A stretch of 64,000 nucleotides of DNA from a virus, in the IMG/VR virus record IMGVR_UViG_3300032246_002701, positions 1 through 64,000 of that record, one strand, 5' to 3'. Under the pieces are notes generated by a model. It was not told the origin of the DNA, made no database searches, and saw nothing but the letters and a program-made list of their open reading frames with translations. A program made the translations under genes and the position numbers. Position 1 is the stretch's first letter; every line of letters begins with the position of its first letter. Of this stretch, positions 39,003 to 47,951 are shown one piece after another.

Positions 39003-39488
39003 ATGATCAAAACTCTAGCAGCAATGGTGGGATTTATTCTTATTTCAAGTTCTGCACCACTACATGCAGAACTTGTCCACCAATTTAAAAGTCCATCTTT
39101 CAATGGCCAGGGCTGGAGCAGCCATGTTCTAACCATTGACAGTATTGAAAAAAACCGTAAAGATGCGATTGAATCTCAGAAAAAATCTGACGAAGCACGG
39201 GCATTATCTGAAGCACAAAACACACCATTGAATAGATTTTTCAATCTTTTTCAAGGGCAAGTATATGCACAACTGGCTAACCAATTAACTGATAGCCTAT
39301 TTCGAAATGATTGTAAAAATGCTCAAGGTACAATTCCAGGTTGTATAGGACCTACTACTGGAACATTTACACTAGACGGAAATACCGTGACCTGGCTCAA
39401 GAATAACAACGAAGTTACATTAACAGTGGTGGATGCAAAAGGCACAATAACCACAATGCGAGTACCTATCGCAAGTTTTGCATTTTAA
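39003..39488 (+). CDS. csgF: CsgF-like curli assembly protein
   Basis: 161 residues. After a signal peptide (about 1-22) comes the CsgF opening ELVHQFKSPSFNGQGWSSH (FxNPSFGG type), a helical middle (LNRFFNLFQGQVYAQLANQL) and a C-terminal beta part with LTVVDAKGTITTMRVP. In bacteria CsgF caps the CsgG pore and couples export to nucleation of amyloid fibres. It opens the curli-like operon, with csgG 9 bases downstream. Confidence 0.85.
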   Translation: MIKTLAAMVGFILISSSAPLHAELVHQFKSPSFNGQGWSSHVLTIDSIEKNRKDAIESQKKSDEARALSEAQNTPLNRFFNLFQGQVYAQLANQLTDSLFRNDCKNAQGTIPGCIGPTTGTFTLDGNTVTWLKNNNEVTLTVVDAKGTITTMRVPIASFAF

Positions 39489-39497
39489 GGACTATAA

Positions 39498-40313
39498 ATG
39501 AAACTATCAAAACTTTTACTAACTTCTTTGATGTCATTTATGTTAATCGGATGTAACACTGTACGACCTTTGCAGGAAATATCAATTACTGATCAGCCTG
39601 TAGTTTCGACAACTATATCTAGAGAATTTTCTCGTGCTCCTAGGCCTGCAGGCCCTCCTATAGCAATTGCGGTTTATGGGTTTAAAGATCTAACAGGACA
39701 GCGTAAGCCGTCCGCTAATCTAAGTTTATTTTCAACGGCCGTCACTCAAGGTGCCGAGTCGTATTTGATTAGAAGTTTACAAGAAGTAGGAAACCGCCAA
39801 TGGTTTACTGTAGTAGAAAGAGTGGGCCTGGATAATCTACTAAAAGAACGGCAGATGATCAAACAGACTAGAGAAATCTATGATGGTGCTAATGCCAAGG
39901 CATTACCCCCGCTTACACTGGCTGGCGTGATATTAGACGGTGGTATCATCGACTATAATACTAATACTCGAACTGGAGGTACTGGGGCTCGATGGTTAGG
40001 TATAGGCCCAAGCACACAGTATACACAAGATCTTGTAGTGATCAGTCTAAGATTAATCAGCGTTCAAACTGGAGAAGTTTTGACCACTGTAACAGTTGAA
40101 AAAAATCTTTTGAGTACAGCAGAAAGTTTAACAGTAATGAAGTTTTTTAATCAGGCAACTCGTGCCTTTGAATTTGACAGCGGCCAAACATACAACGAGC
40201 CGACTACATACGCATTAAGATCTGCTATTGAACAGGCCGTTTTAGAATTGATCAGTAGCGGAGAAAAAACAGGTTTATGGAAAACTATTCAAAATAACAC
40301 TAGGAGTAAGTAA
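39498..40313 (+). CDS. csgG: CsgG-like outer-membrane curli export lipoprotein
   Basis: 271 residues with a lipoprotein signal (lipobox LIGC, Cys19). CsgG motifs: PIAIAVYGFKDLTGQRKPS near 54-72, VVERVGLDNLLKERQMI near 107-123, LTLAGVILDGGIIDYNTNTRTGG near 137-159 with the transmembrane hairpin, and LRLISVQTGEVLTTVTVEK near 186-204. CsgG forms a nine-fold outer-membrane pore for curlin. The stop codon shares a base with the curlin start. Confidence 0.92.
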   Translation: MKLSKLLLTSLMSFMLIGCNTVRPLQEISITDQPVVSTTISREFSRAPRPAGPPIAIAVYGFKDLTGQRKPSANLSLFSTAVTQGAESYLIRSLQEVGNRQWFTVVERVGLDNLLKERQMIKQTREIYDGANAKALPPLTLAGVILDGGIIDYNTNTRTGGTGARWLGIGPSTQYTQDLVVISLRLISVQTGEVLTTVTVEKNLLSTAESLTVMKFFNQATRAFEFDSGQTYNEPTTYALRSAIEQAVLELISSGEKTGLWKTIQNNTRSK

Positions 40314-41101
40314 TGAAAAAAATAGTATTAGCATTAGCATTAGGAATAGCATTTTCAGCAAGTGCACAGACTCAGGTTGCAGCCCCAATTGCTCCTGCTG
40401 TACCTAGTACAGTAACAGTTAGTCCAAATGCTGCAGCAGCACTAGCCAGTCAATCAACAAATCGTGTGTTTATTGATCAAAGCGGTATTAATCCCGATGT
40501 TAATATAACACAGGACGGATCAGGTAATCGAGTGGGCAATATTAACCGCCCTATGTATCTTAGAGGTGCTGATCAAAAGGTAGTCACTATTCAAGAAGGT
40601 ACTAACAATCAAATTGACCTTTCGGTAGTTAATCCAAGTGTAGGCGAGACTGTAGGGGCCACTGTTACTATTCGACAGTTAGGAAATAGTAATTCAGTTG
40701 ACGCTGCTTGCGGGTCGGGTACTGCCAGCGATGGGATCACTAATCTTTCTGGATGTAAAGACGCTAATCTAAATTGGAAATTTGACGGTAATAGCAACAG
40801 TTTACAATTTCGCGGTACAGGTGATTCGCTACGCAGCTCTATCGATGTTGCTGGAAATGGCAATATTTTCATTGTTGACGCATTAGGCAACAACCAAAGT
40901 CAAACTATTACAGTTTTAGGAAACGACAACACTTTTAATCTAAAACAGAACAGCACAGGTGCAAGCGGATCGAGCATTCTTATTGATCAAAATGGAACCG
41001 GTGCTATCTACAATATACAGCAAAGCGGTAATATTGACAATGTGGTCAATATCAAGTCTGTGGCCACAGGTGGATCATTTAATATTTTACAGAAAAACTA
41101 A
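40313..41101 (+). CDS. Curlin-repeat (CsgA/CsgB-like) secreted protein
   Basis: 262 residues. Signal peptide to about 19 (SASA), a Pro/Ala linker, then imperfect curlin repeats of the N-x-x-x-I-x-Q-x-G-x-x-N kind: FIDQSGINPDVNITQDGSGN, VTIQEGTNNQIDL, VTIRQLGNSNSVD, ILIDQNGTGAIYNIQQSGN. Two Cys near 137 and 153 are unusual for curlin. It is the expected cargo of the CsgG pore and could build amyloid fibres on the infected cell. Confidence 0.85.
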   Translation: MKKIVLALALGIAFSASAQTQVAAPIAPAVPSTVTVSPNAAAALASQSTNRVFIDQSGINPDVNITQDGSGNRVGNINRPMYLRGADQKVVTIQEGTNNQIDLSVVNPSVGETVGATVTIRQLGNSNSVDAACGSGTASDGITNLSGCKDANLNWKFDGNSNSLQFRGTGDSLRSSIDVAGNGNIFIVDALGNNQSQTITVLGNDNTFNLKQNSTGASGSSILIDQNGTGAIYNIQQSGNIDNVVNIKSVATGGSFNILQKN

Positions 41102-41110
41102 GGAATATCT

Positions 41111-42172
41111 GTGAAATGGCTTACTATAGTTTTACTATTGATCAGTAACTGGGCTTGGGCCGATATCGGCTCAGTTACTGATCTTTTAGGCACGGCCATA
41201 ATCAAACGAGGTCGAGAAACTATAACACTAGTTAACGGTACAGTAGTAGCACTCAACGATAAAGTAGAAACAAAAAACGGTAAGGTAAAAATAACATTCA
41301 AAGATAATACCACAGTATCTGTAACAGAGAATAGTAGCCTAGTTATTGATGATTTCGTCTATGATCCTAAAAGCAACTCGGGCAAACTGAACCTAAAAGC
41401 AGCCAGCGGCACAGTTCGTTATGTTAGTGGTGCTATCGCACATAACGATCCTAAATCAGTAAACATTAAAACACCTACAGCAGCCATCGCGGTACGAGGC
41501 ACTGATTTTATCATGAGTGTTAACGAAATTGGTTCTAGTATGATCATATTAATGCCTAACTGCGAAGATGATGTAAAATGTGGAACTGGGGAGATTGATG
41601 TAGAGAGCGGATTTAAAATGGTTAATATGAATCAGGCATTCCAGGCGACTATCGTTGAGACTTTAGGAGCGGAACCCAGTCCTCCCATGATAGTTAATCT
41701 TATTAATTCCCCGATAGGAAATAATCTGCAGATAATACCTCCAAAGACTACAGGAGGAGTTAGTATTGTGTCTGCTGCTAGATCTGCTGCTGATAAGACA
41801 GGATATCGAAAAGACCAAGGAAACAAAGATTCTGAAGAGCAAGAAAAATCGGCAGCGGCAAACTCTAACGCACAGCCAAAGCAGGAACAGACCGAGATCA
41901 TAATCGAACCTCCTGCCGGTGAAGAAAAGATTACCGCAATCAGCACAGGTATTCCATATCTATATTCTCTCTGGAAAGATCGATCAGAACAACAACAGAT
42001 CGGCTGGTTATACGAAGTACTAAGTCCTAGTCTCAAAAATTATGTAAATATTGTAGTTCCTGCATCTAATCGAGCAGAAATAATTGTTACACAGAATTCA
42101 GAAACTAACAGTTATTCTTTTGGCCTTGATAAACCCGTAGGCAGAATTGTAGTTAATCAAACATATAGATGA
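41111..42172 (+). CDS. FecR-domain secreted protein
   Basis: 353 residues, GTG start behind AAGGAA. Signal peptide (about 1-17), then a FecR-like domain: GSVTDLLGTAIIKRG, LNDKVETKNGKVKITFKD, VSVTENSSLVIDDF and TPTAAIAVRGTDF (residues about 20-140). A disordered Lys/Glu/Gln region (about 220-265) precedes a C-terminal beta domain. FecR domains of this periplasmic type are common next to curlin genes and CHASE2 cyclases in bacteria. It overlaps the second curlin gene by 4 bases. Confidence 0.8.
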   Translation: MKWLTIVLLLISNWAWADIGSVTDLLGTAIIKRGRETITLVNGTVVALNDKVETKNGKVKITFKDNTTVSVTENSSLVIDDFVYDPKSNSGKLNLKAASGTVRYVSGAIAHNDPKSVNIKTPTAAIAVRGTDFIMSVNEIGSSMIILMPNCEDDVKCGTGEIDVESGFKMVNMNQAFQATIVETLGAEPSPPMIVNLINSPIGNNLQIIPPKTTGGVSIVSAARSAADKTGYRKDQGNKDSEEQEKSAAANSNAQPKQEQTEIIIEPPAGEEKITAISTGIPYLYSLWKDRSEQQQIGWLYEVLSPSLKNYVNIVVPASNRAEIIVTQNSETNSYSFGLDKPVGRIVVNQTYR

Positions 42173-42669
42173 AACATATTTTACTTTTAATTCTTATGTT
42201 TTCACAGATCTGTTTAGCAGCAGACAATTCTGTCTATATAGATCAAAGACCCGGCAGTGCTGATAATTCTATCACTATAGAACAAACAGTTCATAACTCC
42301 GGAAAAAACTCCACCGATATAACTATTACTGGAATAAGCAATAATGGTACAGTAAATCAAACTGCTAATTCCTCTGCTTATCATAATTTTACAGCAGTGA
42401 TTACAGGAAATACAAACACATTCAATATTACTCAAAGTGGAAACGCCGGACATGTTTTAGAGTTAACATTGTCGGGTAATGGTCATTCTGCTACTGTTAC
42501 ACAACAGGGTAATAATAGTCACCAGGCCAATGTAACCTTGATCAATGCCGGCGGTGCATCTAACTTAAATCTCAATCAGCAAAGCAATACTGGACAAAAC
42601 TACAGTCTAATTCAACAGTGTGCTAATTCTGCAGGTTGTTCAGTGTCAGTAACACAGAGCGGTCAATAA
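42169..42669 (+). CDS. Second curlin-repeat secreted protein
   Basis: 166 residues: signal peptide to about 18, then curlin repeats such as NSVYIDQRPGSADNSITIEQ, NTFNITQSGNAGH, HSATVTQQGNNSH and NLNLNQQSNTGQN, ending with VSVTQSGQ. Compared with the 40313 protein it is shorter and the repeats are more regular, so one could be the nucleator and the other the fibre subunit. Its end is 8 bases before the cyclase start. Confidence 0.85.
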   Translation: MKHILLLILMFSQICLAADNSVYIDQRPGSADNSITIEQTVHNSGKNSTDITITGISNNGTVNQTANSSAYHNFTAVITGNTNTFNITQSGNAGHVLELTLSGNGHSATVTQQGNNSHQANVTLINAGGASNLNLNQQSNTGQNYSLIQQCANSAGCSVSVTQSGQ

Positions 42670-42677
42670 ATAACTAT

Positions 42678-44729
42678 ATGAAAAAAGTTTTTCTCAATCC
42701 TTGGATGGCCGCAATAACACTGTTGCTGGTATTGATTATTCGTGTGCTAGATCCCAGTTTTGTTGAATCAGTTAGGCTACGTTATTTTGATCAGTTGGTT
42801 ACTAGTCAGCCTATACAGGATATACCAGTTAATGTAGTAAACATAGATGAACAGACACTAGATCGATTCGGTCAGTTTCCATTTCCTCGAGATATCTATG
42901 CTAAAATTATTCGAACCCTTTATGATCGAGGTGCTGGTCTAGTTGTATTCAATGTGCTAATGCCCGAGCCAGATCGATTTAATAAAGATGCTGAATTAGC
43001 ATTGACAATAGAAAAAAATCCTGTTGTATTGCCTACACTGGGGCATACTAAACAAAAGAACACCAGTCGAGAACACTTTGCCACTGTGGTCGGTCAAGAC
43101 CCTGCAGATAGGATTGTAGAATATCCCGGATTAATTGCCAATGTAGAACGACTGGAGCAGGCTGCGGCTGGGGTAGGCATAGTTAACACCTTTCCCGAGA
43201 TTGACGGAGTAGTTCGCCGAACTCCCCTAATCATAATGAGTCAGGAAAAACTATATCCCAGCCTAGCACTAGAAACTCTACGTGTGGCTGCTGGCGATAA
43301 TGCCTTTCAAGTTAAAATCGGTCATGAAGGTGTAGATGCTGTACGTGTTCCCAAGTTTGGAAAAATTACCACAGATGCGCTGGGAAGAATTTGGATTGAC
43401 TGGAGTCAACAGGCCAAACAGTATAGTCTTGCTCAACTGCCCGAAACCTTCAATGGTGAAATAGTTATTGTGGGTGTTAGTGCAGCAGGATTGGTTAATC
43501 CAATAGCGACTGCTCGTGGAGAAGTGTGGCCGCAGGATGTTCAGGCTGCTGTACTTGGCACAATGTTGTCAGGTACCACAATACAGCGGCCTGAATGGGT
43601 AGAGCAGGGAGAGATCGTGTCCCTGTTAGTTGCTGGATTTTTAGTGATATTTTTAGGGAGATGGACTTATGCATTTATTCCAGTTATTGCTGTTCTTGGG
43701 GCTAGTCATTTTATCGTGCTACATATATACGCCCAGTACCACTACCTCGTCGATATTACGTGGTTTATTTGCGGTACTGGTTTGGTATATGCTCATGCCT
43801 ATACTGTAAAGTTTGTCAGTGAATTTTTACAGAAACAACAGATACGCAAACAGTTTCAAAGTTATCTCAGTCCAGACCTAGTGGCCAAGTTGGTCAAAGA
43901 TCCTAGTTTATTAAAACTGGGCGGCGAAGAAAAAGAACTAAGCATAATGTTCACAGATGTACGCGGGTTTACCAGTATCAGTGAGCACTATGGTAAAGAT
44001 GTACAGGGTCTGACTAAAATTATGAATCGTTATATGACTGCGATGACTCGCAGGATTCTAGAGAATGATGGCACATTGGACAAATACATCGGTGACGCAC
44101 AGATGGCATTTTGGAATGCACCATTGGACGAAACACAACACTGTAAAGATGCAGTTAAAGCAGCATTGGAAATGCTTGTAGATTTAAGGAGTTTTAATGA
44201 AGAAATTAGCAAGGAAGGTATTCCTGCCTTTGGCATGGGCCTTGGCATTAATACTGGGGTTGTTGTGGTTGGTAACATGGGTAGCGAACAAAGGTTTGAC
44301 TATACTTGTCTTGGAGATGCGGTCAATCTTGCTTCCAGACTAGAAGGTCAAAGCAAGAACTACGGTGTAGATATCGTTCTAGGTCCTATTACAGCAGAAC
44401 GATTAGGTGATACATATTTCACAGTACACTTAGATAAAATTGCTGTCAAGGGTAAGAAACAGGGTGTAGACATCTATACGGTATTTTATAATCCCAAAGA
44501 TTCCGATGCTGCCGAATGGCGCCGATGCAAGAAGGTACACAACAATATGTTAAATTGCTATCGAGAAAAAAATTGGGATTTAGCAGCCAGTTTAATCCCT
44601 GGACTAAAAGGTGCGTTTAATGGCGGGTTAGATCACTACTACGACATATGGTTAGAGCGCATTGAAGAGATGCGTGTTAAGGATTTACCCAACGATTGGG
44701 ATGGAACTTATTATGCTACCGGTAAGTAG
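42678..44729 (+). CDS. CHASE2-domain class III adenylate cyclase
   Basis: 683 residues: an N-terminal membrane helix, an extracytoplasmic CHASE2 sensor domain (about 30-310; NVVNIDEQTLDRFGQFPFPR), three membrane helices (about 315-385) and a cytoplasmic cyclase (about 415-600). FTDVRGFT near 424 and YIGDAQMAFW near 470 give the two metal Asp, DKYIGD the adenine-selecting Lys, DYTCLGDAVNLASR near 540-553 the Asp, Asn and Arg. All are present, so cAMP production is predicted. It ends the curli-like operon, as in many bacteria. Confidence 0.9.
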   Translation: MKKVFLNPWMAAITLLLVLIIRVLDPSFVESVRLRYFDQLVTSQPIQDIPVNVVNIDEQTLDRFGQFPFPRDIYAKIIRTLYDRGAGLVVFNVLMPEPDRFNKDAELALTIEKNPVVLPTLGHTKQKNTSREHFATVVGQDPADRIVEYPGLIANVERLEQAAAGVGIVNTFPEIDGVVRRTPLIIMSQEKLYPSLALETLRVAAGDNAFQVKIGHEGVDAVRVPKFGKITTDALGRIWIDWSQQAKQYSLAQLPETFNGEIVIVGVSAAGLVNPIATARGEVWPQDVQAAVLGTMLSGTTIQRPEWVEQGEIVSLLVAGFLVIFLGRWTYAFIPVIAVLGASHFIVLHIYAQYHYLVDITWFICGTGLVYAHAYTVKFVSEFLQKQQIRKQFQSYLSPDLVAKLVKDPSLLKLGGEEKELSIMFTDVRGFTSISEHYGKDVQGLTKIMNRYMTAMTRRILENDGTLDKYIGDAQMAFWNAPLDETQHCKDAVKAALEMLVDLRSFNEEISKEGIPAFGMGLGINTGVVVVGNMGSEQRFDYTCLGDAVNLASRLEGQSKNYGVDIVLGPITAERLGDTYFTVHLDKIAVKGKKQGVDIYTVFYNPKDSDAAEWRRCKKVHNNMLNCYREKNWDLAASLIPGLKGAFNGGLDHYYDIWLERIEEMRVKDLPNDWDGTYYATGK

Positions 44730-45027
44730 AATTTTATTTTTATCTTGTTTGATTGCAATGAGCAATGTTTATGCACAAACAGAGCACAGCATAGAACCTA
44801 AGATTCCCCTTAAAAAACCCGAACCGCCTATCCCTGCTCCGCCGCCTGCAATGATGATTAAGCCTATCCCTGCTCCGCCGCCTGCGGGATCAGCACCACC
44901 TAGTTTAATAAAAAAACCATTTCGTGTGTGTAGTGAGACACAAACTCCAGCAAATGACAATTGTGTCCAATTAGAGCCTACTGCTGCCGGAACCATAAGA
45001 GGGCATACAGATGACGCTGATGAATGA
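44713..45027 (+). CDS. Secreted Pro-rich protein
   Basis: 104 residues; the start lies inside the cyclase gene. Signal peptide (LFLSCLIAMSNVYA), then a repeated KPIPAPPPA unit (twice), a short Cys-containing part (RVCSETQTPANDNCVQ) and an acidic end. An ATG 12 bases upstream in frame is the alternative start. It is the last part of the curli-like operon and may be a periplasmic spacer or amyloid partner. Confidence 0.6.
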   Translation: MLPVSRILFLSCLIAMSNVYAQTEHSIEPKIPLKKPEPPIPAPPPAMMIKPIPAPPPAGSAPPSLIKKPFRVCSETQTPANDNCVQLEPTAAGTIRGHTDDADE

Positions 45028-45166
45028 CATTCTTGAAGAAGTATATGGACCGTGGTTAGACGAATACACTAGAGTAGTTTTACTTTGCTATTTCTGGCCT
45101 TCGTTTCTAATGGGCAACCTAGAGTCTATGCTGCCAAAAGATCTGTCAAAAGCATTTCAAGCATAG
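45011..45166 (+). CDS. Small protein at operon end (51 residues)
   Basis: Begins inside the previous gene (ATG at 45011, or 45020 in frame). Product MTLMNDILEEVYGPWLDEY then a hydrophobic stretch (VVLLCYFWPSFLMG), possibly a membrane helix. It overlaps the end of the convergent minus-strand gene by 10 bases. No good ribosome-binding site; coupling would be needed. Confidence 0.4.
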   Translation: MTLMNDILEEVYGPWLDEYTRVVLLCYFWPSFLMGNLESMLPKDLSKAFQA

Positions 45167-45432
45167 GTTTCTTGTTGAGGAGTATAATTTTCTTGGTGTA
45201 CTAACTCCCCTTCGTCATTGTAAATCTTAACAAGATGAACTTTTTTTGACCGCATTGATGCAAAATTTTTTGCTTCTAAAAAAGACTCAACCCAATATTC
45301 TTCAGTGGTCAAAACCCCATTCTTCCAAACCTGAGTTCTTAGTCTGAACTTTTCTCTATTGTCGCCCTGTTCTTGCTTATGATGCCCTCGATCGTGATCG
45401 TGATCGTTTTTTTTATTTTTATGATCTGACAT
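45157..45432 (-). CDS. His/Asp-rich small protein
   Basis: 91 residues from the ATG behind AAAGGA. The first 25 residues (MSDHKNKKNDHDHDRGHHKQ) are a charged His/Asp/Lys tail that could bind metal; the remainder (RLRTQVWKNGVLTTEEYWVES, KKVHLVKIYNDEGELV) looks like a small beta domain. It starts 4 bases after the upstream glycosyltransferase stop, so it is the end of that minus-strand operon. Confidence 0.55.
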   Translation of the reverse strand: MSDHKNKKNDHDHDRGHHKQEQGDNREKFRLRTQVWKNGVLTTEEYWVESFLEAKNFASMRSKKVHLVKIYNDEGELVHQENYTPQQETYA

Positions 45433-45436
45433 ATTA

Positions 45437-46495
45437 TTAGTCCTTTGTATTAAAGTAGTCAAACCAAACGTCTAATGTTTTATCGGTATAATTTTTTAGG
45501 CTTATTTGGTGTGCCCATATATTTAACCTTGGAAATTTATAAGCCATCATCAGTTTATTTGAAATATTTTTACTGTCAGTTGGATCTGCATTGAATACTG
45601 GTATAGCCCAGGGAATTTCTTTACTGCCTACTAACGGTACACCTTGAGAAATAATATCTGCACCTACTATATTGAATGTTTCACTAAAACTTACTTGTAG
45701 ACCTATATCCATACTGGCACATATCTTAAGGAAATCTTCTCTAGGACACCATTGATGATTTATTAATTCGTGTCCTGAACCGTGTATCTGTTGGAAAAAC
45801 CCTCGAATATTATTAAGAACAGGCTGTCCCTGCATTTCAATACGGCCAGCATTAATGTGAAATCTTAATTTTTTACCGATTCTTTCTGCAAAATCCAATG
45901 CAGCAAATATTTGAACCATGTGATTTTTTAGTGGTCGAACGGCACCGAAACAGCCAATGTCTATAGTATCCTTGTTTCGATTAAATGATTTTTTTACATA
46001 ATCTTGCGGATAAAAATTTGGCAAATAAATCACCTTTTGATTAGTAGTTTTTTTATCCCAATTATTTAAATGCTGCAAATACAGTCTGACTTCTCTTAAA
46101 AATCTCGGAGCATTGCAGGCTAAAACTATATTTTTAAACCTACTATAATCACCTAGCCAATCCATAGCCATACCTTCGCCGGCCATAAATGGTGTTTCGC
46201 TATGCAGTCTTATGATCCATTTTACTTTTGGATGAAGTCTCTGTAGTATTTCAAATTTAGTAGGAACAACCCATAGTGCTTCAATAATTACATGAGTAGG
46301 GCGAAATGCTGTAACTTCTCTGTCAATATCGTTATTATCTTTGACCACAATTAGTTTTGAGTCGATTCCGATATTGTTTAACATATCATTAACAAAACTT
46401 GCTGAATTATAAAGACCTGTACTAAGTCCTATATGAGAATGTACAATGGCACTATAGTCTTCTCTACGCTTAAGAATAAAGAGCACTCTTGACAT
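45437..46495 (-). CDS. GT-B type glycosyltransferase
   Basis: 352 residues from MSRVLFILKRR, behind GGGGAAA. The N-terminal half has the HSHIGLSTGLYNSA acceptor loop; the C-terminal half has IGCFGAVRPLKNH near 190, SMDIGLQVSFSETFNIVGADIISQGVPLVGS near 280-312, the GT4 donor site with the E-x7-type loop. It probably adds a hexose in glycan assembly. It is the first of the surface-sugar genes at this end. Confidence 0.75.
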   Translation of the reverse strand: MSRVLFILKRREDYSAIVHSHIGLSTGLYNSASFVNDMLNNIGIDSKLIVVKDNNDIDREVTAFRPTHVIIEALWVVPTKFEILQRLHPKVKWIIRLHSETPFMAGEGMAMDWLGDYSRFKNIVLACNAPRFLREVRLYLQHLNNWDKKTTNQKVIYLPNFYPQDYVKKSFNRNKDTIDIGCFGAVRPLKNHMVQIFAALDFAERIGKKLRFHINAGRIEMQGQPVLNNIRGFFQQIHGSGHELINHQWCPREDFLKICASMDIGLQVSFSETFNIVGADIISQGVPLVGSKEIPWAIPVFNADPTDSKNISNKLMMAYKFPRLNIWAHQISLKNYTDKTLDVWFDYFNTKD

Positions 46496-46558
46496 ATTAT
46501 TTTCCCCGAGTTGGTTATGCAATCTACTTTATTTAATCTTTTTTATGTTACAATCCAA

Positions 46559-47263
46559 TTACAATTTTATTTTTGCCAGTCCAAGGAATTCAAATATACG
46601 TAGGTATATCCAGCCAATGTCAAATTCCCACCATTTATGGCTAAGTTTAGCACTGGCCGGATCGGCATGATGATTATTGTGTAACTCTTCTCCTCCGATT
46701 ATTATACCCCAGGGAATTATATTAGTAGACCGATCATCGGTATTGGTGTTCCTATATCCCCACCAGTGTCCTAACCCGTTAATTACTCCGGCCGCCCAAA
46801 AAGGAATCCAAATCATTTGAACTGACCAAACTAAAATGCCCCACCATCCAAAAAGAACAAGATCCAAGATCAACATTAAGGCAATGCCTAGGTGTGGATA
46901 TGGGGTATAAACGTTTCTTTCTATCCAATCATCAGGAGTTCCCTTTCCAAAATTCATGATCATCTTGGAGTTTTTTCCTGCTAGATGATAATATCGAACA
47001 CCTTTGAGAAGAATATTCCAAATACCATACACATGAGGGCTATGGGGATCTCCGGAAATGTCAGTATCTTTATGGTGCTTACGATGTATAGCCACCCATT
47101 GTTTAGTGATCATTCCTGTGGTTAACCATAACCATGCTCTCATAAAATGACTCAAAATAGGATGGAATTCAACCCCTCTATGAGCCTGGCTTCTATGGAG
47201 ATAGAGTGTAACTGAGATAATAGTGATGTGTGTCATCACCAGTGTTGATAGAATTGTTAGCAT
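46559..47263 (-). CDS. Membrane fatty-acid desaturase
   Basis: 234 residues with the three His boxes of acyl-CoA/acyl-lipid delta-9 desaturases: HRSQAH near 23-28, HRKHH near 60-64 and HNNHH near 195-199, in a protein with four hydrophobic segments. It introduces a double bond into membrane fatty acids using ferredoxin or a similar donor. Desaturases occur in several cyanophages. With PlcP/Agt it adds to the set of genes that would change host membrane lipids. Confidence 0.88.
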   Translation of the reverse strand: MLTILSTLVMTHITIISVTLYLHRSQAHRGVEFHPILSHFMRAWLWLTTGMITKQWVAIHRKHHKDTDISGDPHSPHVYGIWNILLKGVRYYHLAGKNSKMIMNFGKGTPDDWIERNVYTPYPHLGIALMLILDLVLFGWWGILVWSVQMIWIPFWAAGVINGLGHWWGYRNTNTDDRSTNIIPWGIIIGGEELHNNHHADPASAKLSHKWWEFDIGWIYLRIFEFLGLAKIKL

Positions 47264-47270
47264 CTAGTAT

Positions 47271-47594
47271 TTAACCAGATCCGCCGGCGGCTTCTTTTTC
47301 TTCATCGGTTTTTGGCATACTATTAATCTGTTCATCAGCAATAATACGCTCTTTTTCGATAGTTTTACCTCGAAGTTGTAGAACAGTTTCTACCTTTTGA
47401 TTCAATCTTATCATGTCATTATCTAACATACGAATGCGATCAATAAGAGCAATCAGTGTACTATTAGCCTGGCTAATTACAGGCTTAACTTCTTTGGTTA
47501 CCCACCCCCACACATAATATACAAAATAACCAAGTCCACCTGCAGCAATAATTGGAAAACCATACTTATTAATAAGATCTGCAATGTTTTCCAT
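47271..47594 (-). CDS. Small membrane protein with coiled coil (paralogue 1)
   Basis: 107 residues: one N-terminal membrane helix (FPIIAAGGLGYFVYYVWGWV), a coiled coil (LIALIDRIRMLDNDMIRLNQKV) and a charged tail. The gene next to it encodes a protein of the same plan, so the two are probably duplicates. This plan occurs in holin-like and tail-membrane proteins. Its place beside the desaturase gives no further hint. Confidence 0.6.
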   Translation of the reverse strand: MENIADLINKYGFPIIAAGGLGYFVYYVWGWVTKEVKPVISQANSTLIALIDRIRMLDNDMIRLNQKVETVLQLRGKTIEKERIIADEQINSMPKTDEEKEAAGGSG

Positions 47595-47595
47595 A

Positions 47596-47871
47596 TTAGT
47601 CTTTCCTTTGGTCTATTTGTTCTGCACGACTAATTCGATCATAATCTGGTTGTAGTCCCAGAGCATGACTAACCTTGACATCAATACGTTGAAGTTGATT
47701 GGTCATAGTATCAACCCTTGCATCTAATCCCTTAATAATGCTGCCCATTCCGTTGACACTAGAAGTAACTCCAGCCAATATAAATTTTAGTGTAAGAAAA
47801 ACAAAATATCCTGCGGCCAGTGCTGCTGCAATAGGAAACCCTACTTCGGATACTAATTTTAAAAAATCCAT
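47596..47871 (-). CDS. Small membrane protein with coiled coil (paralogue 2)
   Basis: 91 residues with membrane helix FPIAAALAAGYFVFLTLKFIL and a coiled coil (GLDARVDTMTNQLQRIDVKV). Both this and paralogue 1 have GFPI followed by A/G-rich residues and GYFV at the same place. It is translated first, 1 base before the paralogue. A possible holin/antiholin-like pair. Confidence 0.6.
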   Translation of the reverse strand: MDFLKLVSEVGFPIAAALAAGYFVFLTLKFILAGVTSSVNGMGSIIKGLDARVDTMTNQLQRIDVKVSHALGLQPDYDRISRAEQIDQRKD

Positions 47872-47951
47872 GGTAGTTTCACTCCTGTATGCTACTATTT
47901 ACAGAGGAAATAAATATTTAAAAATACATATATAATGGATAGGATTATAAT

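Noticed and set aside
39003-44729. Host chromosome DNA rather than phage, because of the curli-like operon
   Set aside because: The operon is flanked closely by phage-type units with TATAAATA promoters and similar composition, and has late-like control before csgF, so a phage context is more likely; read coverage would settle it.
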